Below are positions 60,416 through 64,000 of a stretch of DNA of 64,000 bases, in pieces. Within the stretch, counting starts at the first letter, position 1. Each line of letters begins with the position of its first letter. The translations under genes were made by a program, and so were the position numbers. Source of the DNA: Sulfitobacter sp. LCG007 (GTDB lineage Bacteria > Pseudomonadota > Alphaproteobacteria > Rhodobacterales > Rhodobacteraceae); NCBI RefSeq assembly GCF_040801785.1, contig NZ_CP161805.1:2976001-3040000 (forward strand), given 5' to 3'. Under the pieces are notes generated by a model. That model saw only the letters and a list, made by a program, of their open reading frames with translations. It did not search any database and had not been told where the DNA came from.

Positions 60416-61363
60416 TCAGGCCAGGACGGCGGCGATGTAGGCAAAGTAGAGTCCGGCGAGCACGACACCCCATAGCCTGGTGATGTTCAGCTTCAGGAAC
60501 ACGAAGGGGAAAAGCAATGCCGAGGCGGCAAGCATCACCCAGAGATCGAAGCCGAGGAAATCGGGATCGACGGGGATCGGACCAACGAGGCTCGCAATGC
60601 CGATGATGGCCAGCAGATTGAACATGTTCGATCCGATGACATTGCCCAACGCCACGTCTGCCTGCCGGCGCAAGGCAGCCATGACGGTGGTCGCGAGTTC
60701 GGGCAACGAGGTTCCGACCGCCACCAGCGTCAGGCCGATCACACTGTCCGAAATGCCGTAGGTCTGCGCGATGATCGTGGCGTTCGTCACCAGCAGGTTC
60801 GCGCCGAGCGGCAACCCTATGAGGCCGAGCAGAAGGTAGACCACGATGCGCCACCAGCGCATCTCCGGGTCGGCCCCCTCGACATCCTCGTCCGCGCTGT
60901 CCCTGCAGGACCTGCGATGCCGGTGGGCGTCGCGCAAGGCGTCGAAGATCATCAGCCCCAGCCCGGACAGCAGGACAAGCCCGGCAATCCAGTCGAACAC
61001 GCCCCGATATGCCAGGGCGATGAAAAGCACGGAGGCGGCGATCATCTGAAGGTAGGTCTTGCGTGTCTCGCAATCCGACGTGCACATGGGTGCGATCAGC
61101 GCCGGCAATCCCAGCACGAGGAGGATGTTGGCGGTGTTCGACCCGACCACATTGCCGATCGCGATGCCAGGCGCGTTGTCGAGTACAGCCGAAATCGAGA
61201 CCAGCAGTTCGGGCGCGGACGTTCCGAAGGCGACGACCGTCAGGCTCACGATCAGGGCCGGCACACCGAGCCTGAGCGCGCTGTTGACGGCACCCTTCAC
61301 CAGCGCATCGCCGGCGAGCAGGAGGATCACCAGCCCGACCCCGCAAAACAGCCATGGCATCAT
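60416..61363 (-). CDS. Calcium/sodium antiporter (CaCA family)
   Basis: A 315-residue inner-membrane exchanger with the two inverted alpha repeats: GTSAPELLVS (about 46-55) with GNVVGSN following, and GTSLPELATT with GNVIGSN in the second half. About ten helices, and a charged cytoplasmic loop in the middle (DAHRHRRSCRDS). Two ATG codons open it, and its ATG overlaps the stop of the upstream 57-residue gene. Confidence 0.92.
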   Translation of the reverse strand: MMPWLFCGVGLVILLLAGDALVKGAVNSALRLGVPALIVSLTVVAFGTSAPELLVSISAVLDNAPGIAIGNVVGSNTANILLVLGLPALIAPMCTSDCETRKTYLQMIAASVLFIALAYRGVFDWIAGLVLLSGLGLMIFDALRDAHRHRRSCRDSADEDVEGADPEMRWWRIVVYLLLGLIGLPLGANLLVTNATIIAQTYGISDSVIGLTLVAVGTSLPELATTVMAALRRQADVALGNVIGSNMFNLLAIIGIASLVGPIPVDPDFLGFDLWVMLAASALLFPFVFLKLNITRLWGVVLAGLYFAYIAAVLA

Positions 61364-61533
61364 GTGTCGCGGCCTCCGTGACCGCAGGGGCATCGCTGCT
61401 TGCCGATGCGGAAGCGTCCGCAGGCCGTGCAGCGCGGAGAGGCAAGCCGCGGCCCCCCGATCCAGTGCAGCTTGCCCAGCATGGCCAGCAGGACGATCAC
61501 GAGCAGGAAGAGAAGTACGATCTTGGTGAGCAT
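61360..61533 (-). CDS. 57-residue membrane protein with zinc-ribbon-like tail
   Basis: A short gene easily missed. It has one N-terminal membrane helix (LTKIVLLFLLVIVLLAMLG) and a cysteine-rich tail, CTACGRFRIGKQRCPCGHGG, that looks like a small zinc ribbon. The ATG is one base after the S49-peptidase stop and its TGA overlaps the antiporter ATG, so all three genes are coupled. I know no function for it. Confidence 0.75.
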   Translation of the reverse strand: MLTKIVLLFLLVIVLLAMLGKLHWIGGPRLASPRCTACGRFRIGKQRCPCGHGGRDT

Positions 61534-61534
61534 T

Positions 61535-62341
61535 CTAGAGCCCGAACCGGGCGTAGGCGGCGCGTTCCTCGATACCCTGAACGGCCTGATCGATCATCTG
61601 CATCCCGAAGCGTGACAGCCAGGGGCGTTTGATCCCGTGCGTCCTGAAGCGCACCTTGTCGCCGAAACGCTCTTTCATCATCGGACGAAGGTGCCCCACA
61701 CCGTCGATCAGACCAAGCTCGGCAGCGCCGGCGGCAAGCCAGATCTCACCGGTGAAGAGGTCGCGATCCCCGGTCAGCTTTCCCATCCGGCGACGCGTCA
61801 CATGCGCCTTGAAATTCTCGTGGATGCCTTCGAGCAGCGTCTTGAGCCGCGCGACATCCTCGGGGTTCTCGGGGCGGAAGGGATCGAGCATGCTCTTGGA
61901 TTTTCCGGCGGTATGCACGCGCCGCTCGATACCGTGACGCGAGATGAACTCATGCGCGCCGAAGCTGGAGGAGATGACCCCGATCGAGCCGATGACCGAA
62001 CTTTCGTCGGCGTAGATCTCATCCGCCGCAGCGGCAAGCCAGTAGCCGCCTGACGCCGCCACATCCTCGACGAAGGCGATCACCGGTACGTTCTTCTCGG
62101 CGGCAAGGCGCCGGATGCGCGCGCCGATCAGGGAGGACTGCACCGGCGATCCGCCCGGAGAGTTGATCAGCAGCGCGACCGCCGCGGGCTTGCCACGGCT
62201 GAAGGCTTTCTCGAGAACAGGGGCCAATGCCGCGTCGTTCAGCGCGCCACGACCGGAGGCACTGATCATGCCGGACATGCGGACGACTGCGACGACGGGG
62301 CCGTTATTCAGGAAGGGGATCCAGCGTTTCATGAAGCCCAT
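61535..62341 (-). CDS. S49 family peptidase (SppA/SohB-like)
   Basis: A 268-residue serine protease of the signal-peptide-peptidase type. The LLINSPGGSP block (57-66), catalytic Ser97 in ASGGY, and the lysine region TAGKSKSMLDPF (about 144-155) are present. It is a half-size SppA with no strong N-terminal membrane helix. The start at MGFMKRW is chosen because the frame upstream is not protein-like. It is first in a coupled unit with the zinc-ribbon protein and the antiporter. Confidence 0.9.
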   Translation of the reverse strand: MGFMKRWIPFLNNGPVVAVVRMSGMISASGRGALNDAALAPVLEKAFSRGKPAAVALLINSPGGSPVQSSLIGARIRRLAAEKNVPVIAFVEDVAASGGYWLAAAADEIYADESSVIGSIGVISSSFGAHEFISRHGIERRVHTAGKSKSMLDPFRPENPEDVARLKTLLEGIHENFKAHVTRRRMGKLTGDRDLFTGEIWLAAGAAELGLIDGVGHLRPMMKERFGDKVRFRTHGIKRPWLSRFGMQMIDQAVQGIEERAAYARFGL

Positions 62342-62399
62342 GTAGATTGCGGTACCGCGCCCGACAAGGCATTGGCGCGAAGTCTCCTCCCCCGCGCGC

Positions 62400-63161
62400 T
62401 TATTGCCGCAGCCGCCATCCGGTGCGGAATATCCACCAGATCGCCCCAAGGCAAAGCGCCGTGAAGAGTCCGATGGCCAGCAGACTGATCCCGATGGGAA
62501 CATCCGCCTGACCGAAAAAGGCCCACCGGAATCCCGAGATCAGGTAGACGACGGGATTGAACATCGACACCGTCTGCCAGAAGGGCGGCAGCATGCTGAT
62601 CGAGTAAAAGGAGCCGCCGAGGAAAACCAGCGGCGTCACAACCAGCAGCGGCACAAGTTGCAGCTGCTCGAAGCTGCCGGCCCAGATACCGATGATGAAG
62701 CCCATGAGCGCAAAGCTGACGCAGGTAAGCACGAGGAAGGCGATCATCGCGAAGGGATGCAGGATCGTTATGTCGACGAAGAAGAACGCCGTCATCAGAA
62801 TGATCAGCCCGATGAGCAGGGCCTTGGTGGCCGCCGCGCCGACATAGCCCGCCACGATCTCGAGGAAGTTGACCGGAGCCGACAGCAGCTCGAAGACGGT
62901 GCCGATGAACTTGGGAAAATAGATCCCGAAGGACGCGTTCGAGATACCCTGCGTGATGACCGACAGCATCACCAGCCCCGGCACGATGAAGGCGCCGTAG
63001 CTGACCCCCTCGACCTGGTCGATCCGGCTGCCGATGGCGGCACCGAACACCACGAAGTAGAGTGATGTCGAGATCACGGGCGAGATCATGCTCTGCGCGA
63101 TGGTGCGGAAGAATCGCGCCATCTCGAATGTGTATATCGCGCGGATGGCGGTCCAGTTCAT
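62400..63161 (-). CDS. ABC-2 type transporter permease
   Basis: A 253-residue permease with six hydrophobic segments and the ABC-2 signature region ([30 protein letters not shown] near 190-220). It forms an exporter with the ATPase encoded just upstream, whose stop overlaps its ATG. The DrrB/NodJ/YadH-like group is the nearest match. Substrate unknown. Confidence 0.9.
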   Translation of the reverse strand: MNWTAIRAIYTFEMARFFRTIAQSMISPVISTSLYFVVFGAAIGSRIDQVEGVSYGAFIVPGLVMLSVITQGISNASFGIYFPKFIGTVFELLSAPVNFLEIVAGYVGAAATKALLIGLIILMTAFFFVDITILHPFAMIAFLVLTCVSFALMGFIIGIWAGSFEQLQLVPLLVVTPLVFLGGSFYSISMLPPFWQTVSMFNPVVYLISGFRWAFFGQADVPIGISLLAIGLFTALCLGAIWWIFRTGWRLRQ

Positions 63162-64000
63162 GCCGCGTCGTCCTTCTTGCCCTGGTGGACGAGGTCCACG
63201 AAAATGTCCTCGAGGCTGCTCTGACGCGTCGCCACGTCCCGCAGCGTGAGACCGCAGGCGGAAACGTCGGAGAGCAGCTTGGTGATACCGGTCCGCTCGG
63301 CCCGGACGTCATAGGTGTAGACCAGCCGGTCGGGCGGCTCGAGCCGGAGGCCGTATTTCTCCAGCGGTTCCGGCACCGCATCGAGTGGATTGGACAGCTG
63401 CACCTCGAGCTCCTTCCTGCCCATCCGGTCCATCAGGCTGTGCTTTTCCTCGACCAGCAGCAGCTCGCCACCGGCGATCACGCCCACACGCTCGGCGATG
63501 GCCTCGGCCTCTTCGATGTAATGGGTCGTGAGCACGATGGTCACACCGCTTTCCTTGAGGCCCCTCACCACCTCCCACATGTCCTTGCGCAACTCGACGT
63601 CGACCCCCGCGGTCGGTTCGTCGAGAAACAGCAGTTGCGGTTCATGGGCCAGCGCCTTGGCGATGAGAACCCGGCGCTTCATCCCGCCGGACAACTCGCG
63701 GATCTGGCTGTTGCGCTTGTCCCAGAGGGAAAGCTGGCGCAATACCCTTTCGATCAGCGCGTCGTCCGAGGGTTTGCCGAACAGGCCGCGCGAAAAGCGC
63801 ACCGTGTTGGCGACCCGTTCGAAGGGTTCGAGCGTGATCTCCTGCGGCACAAGGCCGATCATCGACCGCGCGGCGCGATAGCCGTCGACGATGTCGTGCC
63901 CGCCGACCAACACCTTGCCAGACGTCATCCGGGTGATGCCGCAGACCGTCGAGATCAGCGTCGTCTTGCCCGCGCCGTTGGGCCCGAGAAGCGCGAGGAT
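63158..64000 (-). CDS. ABC transporter ATP-binding protein, 5' end outside the window
   Basis: At least 280 residues are visible. Reading in from the window edge: Walker [11 protein letters not shown]-loop VPQEI, signature [15 protein letters not shown], Walker [13 protein letters not shown] and a switch His in [10 protein letters not shown], then a C-terminal extension (DUF4162-like). The CcmA/DrrA-type subfamily is typical partner of ABC-2 permeases. The start codon lies beyond 64000. Confidence 0.92.
   Translation of the reverse strand: MLALLGPNGAGKTTLISTVCGITRMTSGKVLVGGHDIVDGYRAARSMIGLVPQEITLEPFERVANTVRFSRGLFGKPSDDALIERVLRQLSLWDKRNSQIRELSGGMKRRVLIAKALAHEPQLLFLDEPTAGVDVELRKDMWEVVRGLKESGVTIVLTTHYIEEAEAIAERVGVIAGGELLLVEEKHSLMDRMGRKELEVQLSNPLDAVPEPLEKYGLRLEPPDRLVYTYDVRAERTGITKLLSDVSACGLTLRDVATRQSSLEDIFVDLVHQGKKDDAA

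Overview
The window looks like chromosomal DNA of a marine-type Rhodobacteraceae (Roseobacter-group) alphaproteobacterium. Evidence: high GC, hisS-hisZ-hisG in one operon, a short HisG that needs HisZ, a B12-dependent ribonucleotide reductase, a plant-type glutamate-cysteine ligase, DUF1489, and the moaE-moaD-pgsA-uvrC-SDR block. No rRNA, tRNA or CRISPR array was found.

Layout. 1-8.1 kb: a lysophospholipid-type acyltransferase, then a D-apiose/D-apionate catabolic locus (RuBisCO-like protein, Gfo/Idh sugar dehydrogenase, lactonase, FadR-type regulator, four-carbon-acid kinase, apionate oxidoisomerase). A near-identical motif lies in both of its divergent promoters. 8.3-10.3 kb: a soluble PAS-type chemoreceptor. 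10.7-15.9 kb: a winged-helix regulator, a TRAP transporter (large permease, small permease, binding protein) and pxpBC, again with a shared palindromic motif in the two promoters; pxpA is absent. 16-28.6 kb is accessory DNA: a frameshifted TetR gene, a Cache-domain chemoreceptor, fragments of an IS3-type element, a TolC protein, an IS66 transposase and an IS5 element, then two 1269-bp copies of one IS3-family element in inverted orientation. Between those copies sit an OmpR-type two-component system and a GH114-like protein fused to RTX repeats. An AAA+ ATPase gene follows.

28.9-64 kb is mostly conserved chromosome: nrdJ, DUF1489, the hisS-Z-G operon, slyX, dnaE; a seven-gene purine operon (xdhABC plus a BMP-type ABC importer); a CBS protein, gshA; an rsmE-GNAT-membrane-protein operon divergent from ubiA; an OmpA-family protein with a coupled coiled-coil membrane protein; moaE-moaD-pgsA, uvrC, an SDR; an S49 peptidase-small zinc-ribbon protein-Na+/Ca2+ exchanger operon; and an ABC-2 exporter cut by the window end.

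How they work together: the apiose genes would oxidise D-apiose to apionolactone, hydrolyse it, rearrange apionate to 3-oxo-isoapionate, phosphorylate it and let the RuBisCO-like protein cleave it. XDH and its importer would feed purines into oxidation, with MoaD/MoaE supplying part of the molybdenum cofactor path. The pieces most worth following up are the apiose locus with its candidate operators and the IS-bracketed two-component/GH114-RTX cassette.
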